Below, in pieces: positions 1 through 9,837 of a stretch of DNA of 64,000 nucleotides. How positions within the stretch are numbered: position 1 is the stretch's first letter; each line of letters begins with the position of its first letter. The DNA comes from Leptodontidium sp. MPI-SDFR-AT-0119 (lineage: Eukaryota; Ascomycota; Leotiomycetes; Helotiales; Leptodontidiaceae). A model generated the notes under the pieces. The model worked only from the letters and a program-made list of their open reading frames with translations. It was not told where the DNA came from and did no database searches. A program made the position numbers and the translations under genes. The DNA is taken from assembly GCA_020726505.1 (NCBI GenBank), contig JAHLEZ010000026.1, positions 733,923 through 797,922 on the forward strand. The letters run 5' to 3'.

Positions 1-1
1 C

Positions 2-1627
2 TTAGACCTATCTCGTACGATGCGAGCAGCAGGGAAGATCACCAGCCCTGGTCTTCCATTTGAAGAATCTCAACAAAAGGAGATTGATAGCTTGATTGCT
101 CGAGGCGTATTTGAGTTCGTACGATACGACCCAAGGCAACATCGCGGACGGATCTTTAATTCCCGGCTTGTTAATGAAATCAAAGGGAAGACAACTGAAG
201 CTCCGTACGAGAAATCCAGACTCGTGATCCAAGCGTATAATGACGCGGGAAAGGAACAGATCCTCACTCAGTCTCCGACGATTCAACGGATCAGTCAGCG
301 ACTAATTCTGGCACTCTATCCGTCACTCGTACGAAAAGGGTTATCGATCTTTATTCGGGATATTACTCAGGCGTATGTCCAGTCGACAACTTTTCTGAAT
401 CGTACGATCTATGCGAGACTGCCAAAGCAAATTGCCAGCAACTACTCGCCGGATACAATCATGCTCGTACGAAAGCCATTATACGGTATCCCGGAATCAG
501 GAACACACTGGTGGGGGACGTACGACACACATCATAAGGTCAAGTTGCATATGGAAACGTCTTCGTACGATCCATGCCTTCTGATTACTCAACCAGGAAT
601 GCCGTTTGGAGTAGTTGGAATGCAAACGGACGATACCCTGATCTTGGCTACTAACGAGTTCCAAGAGAAGGAGGAGAAAGAACTCGGGATTGCCGGTTTC
701 TCTGCAAAACCGAAGGATCGTTTATCGTACGAATCACCCCTCGCGTTCAACGGATGTATCGTGCATGATCGAAAGGACTTCGTCCAAATCCTTCAGAAAG
801 GGCAAGGCGAGAAGTTAGCTGAAGTTGACTTAAGAGCACCGGACCGTACGAACCAGTATCGGGAACAACGGGCTCGAGGGGCATATATCGCAACTTTATG
901 CCAACCTGAAGCTTCGTACGACCTATCAGTTGCGGCTCAATTCCAAGAACCAGAGGATACCGACGTAAAGAACTTGAATAAGCGCATTCAGTGGCAGATT
1001 CAAAACATCGGACGAGGATTAAACTATATTCCTTTGGACTTACATCGTACGAAGTTATTTGTTTTTGTCGACGGATCCTTTGCGAATAACAAGGACTTAA
1101 GTTCCCAGCTTGGATACGTAATGATTCTCGGCACGGAGGACGACGACCCCGATTCGAACGATCAAGACTCGTTTCTTCTTTCTGGAAATCTATTTCATTG
1201 GAGTAGTACGAAGAGCAAACGAGTAACACGAAGTGTCTTAGCTTCCGAGATTTACGGTATGGTTAACGGGGTTGATATGGCAATCGCGGTGAAGAGTACG
1301 ATCGATATTATCACGTCGCGGCTTGAGATACCAGCGATCCCAATCGTTGTTTGTACAGACTCGTTCTCGCTGTACGAATGCCTCGTGAAGCTTGGCACTA
1401 CGAAAGAGAAGCGGCTAATGATCGATATCATGGCTTTGCGTCAATCGTACGAACGACGAGAACTTGCAGAAATCCGATGGATCAATGGTCAAGACAACCC
1501 GGCGGATGCGATGACGAAGTCAAACCCGAACAAAAGCTTGGAAAAGCTGATTGATAATAATCAGATTGTAGTACGAGTAGAAGGATGGGTTAAGAGGGAA
1601 AAGAAAGTAGAGCCAGGGGAGGAATAA
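2..1627 (+). CDS. Ty1/copia polyprotein, RT and RNase H end (partial)
   Basis: C-terminal part of a copia-type Pol; the frame is open to the window's left edge, so the start lies outside and the first internal ATG is at 20. Counting from that ATG, the RT palm shows RDITQAY (about 113) and MQTDD (about 201-205, the YVDD-box equivalent), with KPLYGIP in between. RNase H follows with DGSFANN (351), SEIYGM (409), CTDSF (445) and NPADAMTK (493-500). All catalytic acidic residues I expect are present and there is no internal stop, unlike the RIP-mutated copia copies elsewhere in this window. In a live element it would copy the element RNA to DNA in the virus-like particle. The reading frame is crossed by many CGTACGA motifs in all three codon phases. 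A purine-rich stretch at 1590-1625 just before the stop could be the polypurine tract. Confidence 0.9.
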   Translation, partial: LDLSRTMRAAGKITSPGLPFEESQQKEIDSLIARGVFEFVRYDPRQHRGRIFNSRLVNEIKGKTTEAPYEKSRLVIQAYNDAGKEQILTQSPTIQRISQRLILALYPSLVRKGLSIFIRDITQAYVQSTTFLNRTIYARLPKQIASNYSPDTIMLVRKPLYGIPESGTHWWGTYDTHHKVKLHMETSSYDPCLLITQPGMPFGVVGMQTDDTLILATNEFQEKEEKELGIAGFSAKPKDRLSYESPLAFNGCIVHDRKDFVQILQKGQGEKLAEVDLRAPDRTNQYREQRARGAYIATLCQPEASYDLSVAAQFQEPEDTDVKNLNKRIQWQIQNIGRGLNYIPLDLHRTKLFVFVDGSFANNKDLSSQLGYVMILGTEDDDPDSNDQDSFLLSGNLFHWSSTKSKRVTRSVLASEIYGMVNGVDMAIAVKSTIDIITSRLEIPAIPIVVCTDSFSLYECLVKLGTTKEKRLMIDIMALRQSYERRELAEIRWINGQDNPADAMTKSNPNKSLEKLIDNNQIVVRVEGWVKREKKVEPGEE

Positions 1628-1997
1628 CATCGTACGATACGATGATTTCATTTGTCAAATGCGTGTTTTTCATTTCATTTCAGTCACTCATTTGAATACC
1701 GTACGAAACGATGGTTATGCATTTCTCGACCAAACAAATAATATCTAATACGACGATCGACTACCTAACGACCAACTGTCCAACGATAATCCAACAACGA
1801 ATCGATTAAGGGAAATCTCCATTGGTTTCCTTCGTACAGGCTCCTGTACGAAGTACTTATCCCAAGCACCGCGCAAAGGTTGAAGATGAGCTTGAGTCCA
1901 TTCACTTGAAGGGAGCCTCCGTACGATGCCCAGAAGCTTGGCTGTGAGAAGGAATTGTGCTTGCAAACAAAAGGGAACACAAAAGATACGTACGAAG

Positions 1998-2532
1998 TTA
2001 CAAGACAATCGGAGCATCTCTGGACCCATCTTCTATCAAGCCCCTTCGTACAGGTCCAGCAATGAGTCCCTGTGGTGCCCTCCGCACAGCAACCACTTGA
2101 ACTTCGTCACTCTCGTTTCCTGAACCTCCGTCTTCGGACGATGAGTCCTCAGGAGGGGGATTACAACGAGCGGCATGATCTCGCCACTTGCAGTTACCAC
2201 AGCTATCCCCGAAATGACCTTGAACCGAAGCACAGTCAGGGAAAGGCGTTAAGCCACGCCGGGAACATTCAGCACAAGGAACAGCTCGGACAACACCTCT
2301 CGATTGAATCAAGAGGGCATTGACGTACGAAGGCCGATGTGTCATAAGCTGCTGGGGTGTGATGCGCCCTTGTACGAAGGCGACATCACGTCCTGGCATG
2401 GCCAAGACTGTTTGTTGCAACGCATTATGACACAACGGGCCCAGCTGCTGCCCGCCGATAATGAGCATGGGATGGGCGTTGGCGTTGGCAGCAGCCAGCG
2501 CGGCATTGACGGCGTTGAAGAGAACAAGGGCC
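1998..2532 (-). CDS. DUF3716-like cysteine-rich protein, C-terminal exon
   Basis: Antisense open frame inside the 3' region of the copia element. The middle encodes a cysteine pattern CAEC-x10-C-x10-C-x2-C-x7-C (CAEC ... PDC ... GDSCGNC ... ARC) that matches the small fungal DUF3716 domain, followed by an acidic serine-rich linker and a basic tail. A likely 3' splice site (CTAAC branch then GTATAG) on the minus strand places the exon start near 2532, so earlier exons probably lie at higher coordinates in 2540-3480, where I cannot fix them. Function of DUF3716 is unknown to me; the cysteines suggest zinc binding. Because the region shares the CGTACGA array with pol, the gene may belong to the retroelement rather than the host. 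The domain call is by pattern recognition only. Confidence 0.55.
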
Positions 2533-2635
2533 CTATACGATGTTAGTTCTTAGACAAAAGGACCGGAGGTTCGTACGAGAAGCTATATCCTGGGGATAAG
2601 GGCCAGCTCGTATGAAGAGAAAAAGACTAACATTG

Positions 2636-2660
2636 TGTGGTGTGGTGTGGTGTGGTGTGG
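2636..2660. repeat. (GTGTG)n simple repeat
   Basis: Five-base repeat of GTGTG/GGTGT units in the 3' region of the copia element. Confidence 0.9.
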
Positions 2661-2756
2661 CTACGCAGGCGTTAGTACCACCTCACTAAGGTTGCAGCAG
2701 CTGTGCGAAGCTAGTCTCGAGGGGGTAGACTTCGTACGAGGGAGAGTACTCACCTG

Positions 2757-2782
2757 GTTGTGGTGGTGGTGGTGGTGGTGTT
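2757..2782. repeat. (GGT)n trinucleotide repeat
   Basis: Run of TGG/GGT units with one interruption, in the 3' region of the copia element. Confidence 0.9.
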
Positions 2783-2942
2783 GTGGCCTACGGAAGACCT
2801 TTCGTTAGTACACAGCGACAACGAATCAGATTACCTTGCAGGCAAGGCGGAAAAGAGAGGCGCCGATTCGTACGAGGCTATCTCAGGTCGTACAGAGAAT
2901 ATCTGAGGAGGAGGAGAGCTGTACGAAGAAGAGAAAGGGGAC

Positions 2943-3005
2943 TTACTGTTGCTGCTGCTGTTGTTGCTGTTGGTTGAAGAAGAAGAGAAGAAGAAGAGAA
3001 GAGGG
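2943..3005. repeat. (TGC/TGT)n then (GAA)n low-complexity tract
   Basis: TGC/TGT trinucleotides (2946-2973) directly followed by a purine GAAGAAGA tract (2975-3005). Read on the minus strand it gives serine/asparagine-rich and phenylalanine runs; no function assigned. Confidence 0.85.
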
Positions 3006-3779
3006 AATTCAGAAAATCTCTTTTGTGCGTGGAAAAGGCTAGCAGCCAGCTGGCGAGAGACGTACGAGGAAGGAACGAAGTCGTTCCTTCCCAAAGCGGT
3101 CACTATTCAACATAGCGAGCCGAAGTCACATGGAGCACGTGCTTCGTACGAAGGAAGAAGAGGAGCTGGGGATAATGCGCTAGGTTGCGCGCACTTCGTA
3201 CAGAGGAGAAAGAAGGAAGGTAGGAGAGTTTTTCTTCTGACAAAAGAAGAGTTGCCAGTGTTGGGATAGCCTTAGCTGAGGGGCATTCTCTTACTCTGAC
3301 AGCTTCCAAAGATAGTCGTCTCTCCTGGCCGAGATGAAGCTTGGTTTCATACCTTGCCTCCTGGTTTCGTACGAGTAATGCTTATACGAGCTACGGGGTT
3401 TAGTACTTGATGTATTTAAGGTAGCTTTCCCTTTCGTACGAAAGGGACACACGGAATATACTTGATCAAACTTCACTTGTTATATTCTTTGTCACCCTGA
3501 TATCAGGTATCGGACCTTGGTTAGATACCAACAGGGGCCATTTTAGATTATGTAAGTCTTGAATATCTTCAAAAACATTAGTCAGGAACGTCTCAACTTT
3601 AATAATTAATTACGCCACAACCACACGATTAAAAATTACAAACGATACGCTAAATTAAAGATCTTCACTATGGCTACGATTTAAGATTAATTTTATATAA
3701 ATATTGTGAGATTTAGTGCAGTTTGAGGCTCAGTTGTTTTACTTTCATCTTGACTTTATTAAGTACGGAACGTACTAAA

Positions 3780-3974
3780 GCTTAGTCTAACCCGCGGGCC
3801 GCTACTGAAAGACTTGACCTAAACGGGTTAAAACGGACCCGTTTACCGAGGGTCCTGACTAACTAACGACCGTTCTGAGAGTCTGAAACTAACGCCAGTC
3901 CGTTTCGGGTAGGCGGTAACGAACGGCAGTTAGTTGCCGTTTTGCCAAGAACGAGAAAACTATTGACTACACTG
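3780..3974 (-). mobile_element. hAT transposon terminus
   Basis: Read on the minus strand from 3974 the sequence begins CAGTGTAGTCAATAGTTT, with the CA(G/A)TG start typical of hAT elements. It is nearly identical to the terminus at 45570-45587 (CAATGTAGTCAATAGTTT). Subterminal AACTAACTGCCG-type motifs recur in both. The element extends toward lower coordinates but no hAT transposase is visible; it is lost or interrupted before the copia element. The inner limit is arbitrary. Confidence 0.7.
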
Positions 3975-3982
3975 ATTCAAGC
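3975..3982 (-). repeat. 8-bp hAT target site duplication (copy 1)
   Basis: GCTTGAAT on the minus strand, adjacent to the hAT terminus and inside the APH-like reading frame. The same 8 bp at 45588-45595 flank the other terminus; 8 bp is the hAT-typical duplication length. Confidence 0.7.
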
Positions 3983-4690
3983 CAATTGATATCAGCCTCG
4001 TACAGACATCCATCCCATCGGGGCCACAAGAGAGGACACCAATAGATGAGAACTCAAGTCGCCTTAGCTGTATATAGATACATGCCAGCTGATTGTAGAG
4101 ATGTTGTCGCTGTTCATCTGACAGGGTCTTTAATCCTACCTCAGAGAGTGTTCGGCCTTCAATGTATTCGAGAATCATGAATTGAGTGATGACTCCAGGG
4201 TTGTCGCATAAAAGAGAGCATGTTTGAATGCGAGGGATAGGAATTTTCGTCTTTTCAGCAACAAGTCTGAGGGGAAAATCATTAGCATAAGCATTTGTCT
4301 TTCTCCCAAGGAAGACCTACTGCATAGTAGCAAACTCCCTCTCTATCTTAGCTTGAGCCCCGAAAGCTAGGCACGGTGATAGAGGCACGCGAACCACCCA
4401 ACGGTCTCCCTTCTCACTAATCTTCCTATTAATGCGAAACTGAACGAAGAAGCAGATATTGTAGCTCCCTCTCTTGGGCTCCTTGAAGAAATCACAAGGG
4501 TCGTTATCGTGGTATAAGGATACTAGGCTACAGATGTCGCCTGGCTTGATAGTATCAATGAATTTGTCACGCGCTCGGTGGATGCAATTCTCGACGATGC
4601 GATCTAATATTTATTGACTAGTGGGGGAGGGAGACTAGGTTTCGATGGCGCGTCTAAACATTTCGGGGGCAAATTAGTTGAGTTTATAGA
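3983..4690 (-). pseudogene. APH-like phosphotransferase, 5' half
   Basis: N-terminal and central part of a fungal aminoglycoside-phosphotransferase/choline-kinase-like protein (ATP-dependent kinase fold; substrate unknown). Recognisable pieces are GDRWVVRVPL (about 4420-4390), LVAEKTKIPIPR, MILEYIEGRTL (4178) and YIQLRRLEFSSIG. A clean intron (GTAGGT...GCTAATG...CTCAG, about 4271-4324) joins two exons. Two in-frame stops near the 5' end (TGG-to-TAG, CAA-to-TAA types) look like RIP. The frame ends at the hAT insertion; the missing catalytic half (HGD...DWEWS) is at 45588-46488 on the other strand. The part above 4396 is in the left arm of a large inverted repeat. Confidence 0.75.
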
Positions 4691-5369
4691 CTACCGCTGG
4701 GGAACAATACCTGATAATTGAGACTAGTTCTTCGTTTTGTTTGCGACAAGCGGATAGAATAGTCGAGCTGATGGCGGGGATGTAGTTATATTTCTTGAAG
4801 ATAGAACGGAAGTTGGGAGGAAGTTGACTAAGGACGCGGCCGCTAGTGGTTAGACATTGAGATATCACGTGCCACAGTACACTTTATGTTTTGACAGCTT
4901 ATATAAAATCTAGAGTTTCGTGAATAAGAGACAGTAACTTAAAAATATAGAAATTATACGGTTTAGTTAGGTATATGCGATATATTTACGTTAGATTTAT
5001 GCCATTTTTCACCCCCGCTATAACTATATTAACGCGGGTCCCTTAAGTAGTAGTCATTAGGCGGGTTACCCAGTAGATAGATAATAGAATACCTTTTCTA
5101 ATAAGTTAAGTCTTCTTTTTAGGAGTTAAGAAAACTAATACTTGTTCGCCACTGATTCGTAGAATTTGTGGGCTGTTAGTAGTAAATTACCCCTGGTTTT
5201 GTAGGGGGTCAATTTTCTAATAGTATCACTACCGCTAGCTGACAATAATCGAGTAACGAGAAGGTAACGTCTTTGGAATTTAATAATAAAGCAATGATAC
5301 CATCACGTATTAGAGGGCTGGGAGATGATCTTTTCAACTTAGTCCATGTATAAAACGTTGTGAGGCATC
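4396..5369. repeat. Left arm of ~0.97 kb inverted repeat
   Basis: Reverse complement of 5511-6481, aligning from ACCCAACGGTC (4396) to TGAGGCATC (5361-5369) with scattered, mostly transition-type mismatches (roughly 10 percent by eye). Holds the 5' end and upstream region of the APH-like gene. The arms are separated by a 141-bp spacer (5370-5510). Confidence 0.9.
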
Positions 5370-5510
5370 CCATTTCCTTACAGAGTGTATCCTGTGTTAC
5401 ATCACGATGGCGAAGAGAAGGAATCCGTATAAAGGGGCTTCGGGGAGGAAGGACACATTGGTTAAGAAAGCCTTTGAATTGGGGGAATTCGATGGTGTCG
5501 ACGTAGCCTT
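5370..5510. other. Spacer of the inverted repeat
   Basis: Unique sequence between the two arms. A minus-strand open frame of about 100 codons (5209-5520) crosses spacer and left arm but resembles nothing I recognise. Confidence 0.6.
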
Positions 5511-6481
5511 GATGCCTCACAGCGTTTTATACATGTAACAAGTTGAGAAGATCATCTCTCAGTCCTCTAATACGTGATGGTATCACTGCTTCATTATTAA
5601 ATTCCAAAGACGTTACCTTCTCGTTACTCGATTGTTGTTAGCTAGTGGTGGTGATATTATCAGAAAATTGACCCCTTATAGAAACAAAGGTAATTTACTA
5701 CTAATAGCCCACAAATTCTACGAATTAGTGGCGAACAACTATTGGCTTTCTTAACTCCTAAAGAAGAAGACTAAACTTATTAGAAAAAGTATTCCATTAT
5801 CTATCTACCGGGTAACCCGCCTGATGACCACCACTTAAGGGACCCGCGTTGATATAGTTATAGCGGGGGTGAAAAACGGCATAAATCTAACGTAGATATG
5901 TCGCATATACCTAACTAAACCGTATAATTTCTATATTTTTAAGTTACTGTCTCTCATTCACGAGGCTCTAGCTTTCATGCAAGCTGTCAAAACATGAGGT
6001 GTACTGTGGCACGTGATATCTCAATGTCTAACTACTAGCGGCCGCGCCTTGGTCAACTTCCTCTCAACTTCCGTTCTATCTTCAGGAAATACAACTACAT
6101 CCCCGCCATTAGCTCGACTATTCTATCCGCTTGTCGCAAACAAAACGAGGAACTAGCCTCAATTGTCAGGTATTATTCCCCAGCGGTAGTCTATAAACTC
6201 AACTAATTTGCCCCCGAATTGTTTAGACTCGCCCTCGAAACCTAGTCTCCCTCCCCCACTAGCCAACAAATGTTAGATCGCATCGTCGAGAAGCGCATCC
6301 ACCGAGCGCATGACAAATTCATCGATGCTATCAAGCCAAGCGACATCTGTAGCCTAGCATCCTCATACCACGATAAAGACCCTTGTGATTCTTCAAGGAG
6401 CCCAAGAGAGGGAGCTACAATATCTGCTTTGTTCAGTTTCGCATTGATGGCAAGATTAGTGAGAAGGGGGACCGTTGGGTC
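5511..6481. repeat. Right arm of ~0.97 kb inverted repeat
   Basis: Inverted copy of 4396-5369; homology stops abruptly at GACCGTTGGGT (6471-6481), in the middle of the APH-like coding sequence. Confidence 0.9.
6190..6481 (+). pseudogene. APH-like phosphotransferase, second truncated 5' copy
   Basis: Duplicate of the 5' end of the APH-like gene carried by the right arm of the inverted repeat. It shows LDRIVEKRIHRA and, after a frameshift, FRIDGKISEKGDRWV, where the homology ends. A TAG in the first exon is shared with the left copy, and a one-base loss near 6392 (GATTCTTC instead of GATTTCTTC) breaks the frame. It lacks every catalytic motif. The CAA codon that is a TAA stop in the left copy is intact here, so the two copies have mutated independently. 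Confidence 0.7.
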
Positions 6482-6708
6482 CACATTCAACCATTCCTAG
6501 CCAAGACTGTATCTCTGGATTTCGCATTACTCAGGCCGCCAACAGTGTAGATGAAGTAGGTTCGGATATCCAGGTAAAGCTTCGGCATCACAGAACCATC
6601 AATTTCCAAACCCCATGCCCCAAAGCTATCGCGACGCTGGTATTGCTCCCTATTTTTTTCATTGCTGTGTTGAGTGCGGTGTATGGCTTCGTTGAATAAA
6701 GTTCCATC
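6482..6708. other. Intergenic, no gene seen
   Basis: Unique sequence between the inverted repeat and the 3' end of the metallophosphoesterase gene; short open frames only. Confidence 0.5.
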
Positions 6709-7608
6709 TCATATTGTGACTGTGATAGGCGCTCTCCTCTTCTCGTCCCGTAGGCCACCGATGCTGGCAGCGTTCACCAGCAAAGTGGATGATAATGGAA
6801 AGCGACTGAACCTCGCAACGAGGGTGCTATAACACAACACAAGCCTCCATATCCCTCCACCAGCCTTGCATATCTCCTCGAATGCTCTCTGCTGCTCGTC
6901 GTAATAAACCCGTTCTTGCCCGTACCCTCCATGGATGTGTCCAAATACGTGCAGCTTCGGCCGTGTCCTCCACAGCTCGTCCAGCAGATAGTCGCAGCCG
7001 TATCCTAGATCGAGGTGTGCTCTCGGCGGCCCATGAGTGATCAAAATATCTGTGTCCTCTGGTATCGTGTTGTACCATACATTCCGTGATCGAGGATATT
7101 GAAAAGCCCAATTCCCGTGTTTGGGCGTAAATGGACTCCCGTAAATCTTGATCTGCCGACCGCCAACGCAGTTCAATGTGACACTGTCATTCTCGAGAGA
7201 TGTGACGCCTTTCCAATCAATAGCACTCCTCCCTTCTCGTCTTGTACCCGCAGCGTTCGGATCTAGTACCAGATCGTGATTCCCTCCAATTATGACTTTA
7301 TGCCGATGTGGAAGGCTGTCAAGCCAGTCTATCGTTGCTTGGAATTCTTCCAGAGTCCCGGATTGTGTGGCATCGCCGGCGTGAATGAGGATTTCGCCGG
7401 ATGGAATGGACGGGAAGGTATTGTGCGTGTCGGATATGCAGACGACGGTGATGGGGTTCAAGGATGGTTCGACTTGGATGTGCTTTCGTGACGCGTAGAG
7501 AAGGCGCGCGAGGTAGAGGACAGGCGAGGAGAGGAATTGCTGCCATTTGCTGGGTCGTGGACGGTGCAGGAGGGACTCAAGCGCGTTGTTGCTTTGTGTC
7601 TTGAACAT
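6709..7608 (-). CDS. Calcineurin-like metallophosphoesterase
   Basis: Single-exon 299-residue protein with the metallophosphoesterase motif series in order: SDTHN (59-63), GDATQ (78-82), GGNHD (108-112), THGPP (191-195) and GHIHGGYG (223-230). These supply the Asp, His and Asn ligands of a dinuclear metal site that hydrolyses phosphoester bonds. Motif spacing and size fit the MPPED1/239AB-type branch common in fungi. A hydrophobic stretch near residues 25-38 is too weak to call a membrane anchor. The ATG is the first in frame and sits on a normal N-terminus. No stops or shifts, so this is one of the few intact genes in the window. The physiological substrate cannot be told. Confidence 0.9.
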   Translation of the reverse strand: MFKTQSNNALESLLHRPRPSKWQQFLSSPVLYLARLLYASRKHIQVEPSLNPITVVCISDTHNTFPSIPSGEILIHAGDATQSGTLEEFQATIDWLDSLPHRHKVIIGGNHDLVLDPNAAGTRREGRSAIDWKGVTSLENDSVTLNCVGGRQIKIYGSPFTPKHGNWAFQYPRSRNVWYNTIPEDTDILITHGPPRAHLDLGYGCDYLLDELWRTRPKLHVFGHIHGGYGQERVYYDEQQRAFEEICKAGGGIWRLVLCYSTLVARFSRFPLSSTLLVNAASIGGLRDEKRRAPITVTI

Positions 7609-7619
7609 CGTGGGAATTT

Positions 7620-9250
7620 GTGCAAATTCAAACTCGGGTTTGTCTGTCCTCCGCTCCTCTTTAGAAGTGCTTGTTTCATTGTGAGGACAGGTTGGGTAGT
7701 TTGGGTTTTGGAGGAGATGGTGTCGTGTTCTTTTGACCTCGACTGAGGTTCGAGTTGGCGAGGCCGAGGCACGGTCCTGTCAGCCTCATTTTGTAGGACC
7801 CAAGGACCCAACGCGACGCGACGCGACATCCAGACTTCTCCCATACATAGCAATCCTACGATCTCCGCCAGTTCTGCTAACAGATTTCAACTGCGATGGA
7901 GCAAATTAAGGTGGCATATGTTCTGGTGGATGGATCTTACATTGGATTTCGATCAGCGAAATTGCTTGGAGTAGGAGAAGAGGGCATTGCGGGCTGATGC
8001 ATCTTTGCTGAAATCGCGCCTGCGAGTCCTTGTGGGCCACTATTGCGCTTGCAAACCTACAGAACATGCGTGTCAAGGTAAGTGCAGCATCAACCTCCTC
8101 TAGAATCTGTACTGACATTGCAAGAATACCTCGAAGCTGCGCCTGTCGAATTGTCCCTGGAATGAACATTGGTCGACGAACTGCTTCCCTGCATCATCCA
8201 ACCTCGATACATGCCGCGATCATGGCGTTGTTGGGCGTACTCCGTAGACAGAAGGCCATCGCCGAGTGAGGAATGATACTTGGAGATGCTGGTGGTGCAA
8301 TGTCCATATCCAGAACTTTCAAGCGATGTGGTCCACAGCTTGTGCGACGAGTACCTTTCTAGCGAAAGGGGCCTGACTTAAAGGAAGGGAACCCTTTCAA
8401 CAACCCACATGATGCCTCCGAAGAATTCGAACAACCAGGCCTCCGAGCAGCAGATCGGGGGATGCAGCAAACATGGGTCCAACGACTCTACGATGCCTGC
8501 GCGAATAATGAAGGAGCACAGTTGTCTCAATGGTTACAGAAACGCAGTGGGGCATAATTATAAACTTTTCGGAATACTAGACCCAGCCCATGACAACTGG
8601 TACCTAAGCTCATTTTCGCGTGGCCCTGAGCAAGATCCAAGGTCCATAGAAAGCGCCGGCACAAAGCAAAGCACTCTAAGGCCGCCCAGAATGTGAGGAA
8701 CACGCGCCGAGGAATATATTGGAGCTGTTTGGTATCATTGCATTACGAAGTGTTTAACTACATCGAAACACTCTACGCGCTTTGTTGCCATGTTGACAAC
8801 GAGCTCAAAGTAGGTACGAAGCAGTCACGTAGGTTAGACCATTCACCATTGGGACCCACCAATACCCAAGGTGACATGGTTAGTTGGCATATCATCTGGC
8901 GTCAAGCACGGTATGGAGCCTTTGTAGCGCAGCTTTCAAACGTGGCAGCCTCCCGTTTTCAGTGCGTTTGTGGCTGGTATTTTTCAGGTCTAATGATGGG
9001 TCTGCCTGTGGCTCAATAGTTTCAATGATTCAATTGAAGACACTCGACACATTCTATTGAAGGACATCGGCTACGACATACAATGTTTTCGGATCTACAA
9101 TAAATGCTATCATCTCATCTTCGCTCAACATTTTCCTGCTTACTGTTCCGTTTTTCTCTTTGGACATTTGTTATTCAAGTCCGCTTCATCAAATCCTTCC
9201 TTCTCTCGAGCACGGTCCTACATAAAATATATGGTTTTGTTGACATATCT
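7620..9250. other. No convincing gene
   Basis: Several open frames under 110 codons on both strands, none with motifs I recognise. A minus-strand stretch near 7906-8169 (IRQAQLRGILAMSVQILEEV) has some protein-like texture and could be a remnant. Confidence 0.4.
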
Positions 9251-9537
9251 CACCAGCTAGAGCAACTGATCACCAGCCAAATTCTCCGCCTCCTCTACCA
9301 TCATATCTATAAGCCGTCGCCTTGCTGGCCAATAATCATCGACGTACTGAGGCGCAAATAATGTGCAATGGTTGTTGTCATCGATCGAGACTCCCATTGC
9401 TCCACGGAGAAGTGAGAACATATTGGCCTCTGGGGCTGTTGATGTGAGTCCTTCGGGCACACTCCAGACGTATTCGAGAAGTCTGAATTGAACAGTTCCG
9501 AGTTCCGTGTTGGCTAATATCCTGACAGACATCTTGG

Positions 9538-9830
9538 TCACCGGAGTGAGATCTCTTCCACGTCACTCTTATCGAAAGGAGACCCAAGAACACCAGGGCG
9601 GAAGCTATCAATCGGGTGTATATAGGCCTCGCCTACCACATAATATTCTCCAAATTGGGACTTGCGTAGACCGATCGGTAAAGAGCACCCCTGCAACCAA
9701 TATAGAGAATCCCCATTCCTTGCTTGAGGGTGGACCTTACCAACTCTACCCGAGCTGCTTGTTGTCATCAACCTCATTCCACATCCAATCACTAGAGACA
9801 TGCGATCCACATAGCCCTTAAGGACACCAT
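9538..9830 (-). pseudogene. HET-domain protein, C-terminal fragment
   Basis: Minus-strand frame with SLVIGCGMRLMTTSS, GKVHPQARNGDSLYWLQG, GEYYVVGEAYIHPID and a natural-looking end EEISLR. This is the typical C-terminal end of fungal heterokaryon-incompatibility (HET) proteins, in which the HET domain lies further N-terminal. The rest of the gene is missing: upstream sequence at once becomes a ferric reductase fragment on the other strand. A second open frame (9257-9541) follows downstream in another phase and could be either a continuation or unrelated. No function is expected. Confidence 0.6.
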
Positions 9831-9837
9831 TAACGGT

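Larger units (their letters stand above)
1..3480. repeat. Dispersed CGTACGA motif array over the copia element
   Basis: By hand count about 25 exact CGTACG hexamers occur between 14 and 3440 (for example at 14, 118, 401, 564, 845, 1046, 1446, 1631, 1920, 2323, 2572, 2732, 3061, 3145, 3368, 3435). All 25 are followed by A and most are preceded by T. About ten one-mismatch forms (TGTACGAA, TTCGTACA) fill some gaps, giving spacing mostly of 50-160 bp. Less than one exact copy is expected by chance, and the other 60 kb of the window has only about ten. The array crosses the coding/noncoding boundary and stops near 3440. Confidence 0.9.
1628..3535 (+). mobile_element. 3' noncoding/LTR region of the copia element
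   Basis: Sequence downstream of the pol stop that carries the same CGTACGA array as the pol ORF, so it is assigned to the same element. The stretch ending ...GATACCAACA near 3532 resembles an LTR 3' end, but I could not find a matching TGTTGG start, and the second LTR is off-window, so boundaries are not set. It contains an antisense cysteine-rich ORF (about 1998-2532) and several simple repeats. Confidence 0.5.

Noticed and set aside
747..1229. 160-codon antisense frame in the copia pol gene
   Set aside because: Shadow of the real pol frame; no protein-like motifs.
2831..3103. Minus-strand frame with Ser/Asn runs as first exon of the DUF3716-like gene
   Set aside because: Composition comes from simple repeats and no splice link could be shown.
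5209..5520. 103-codon minus-strand frame across the inverted repeat spacer
   Set aside because: No recognisable domain, and it spans arm and spacer; most likely chance.
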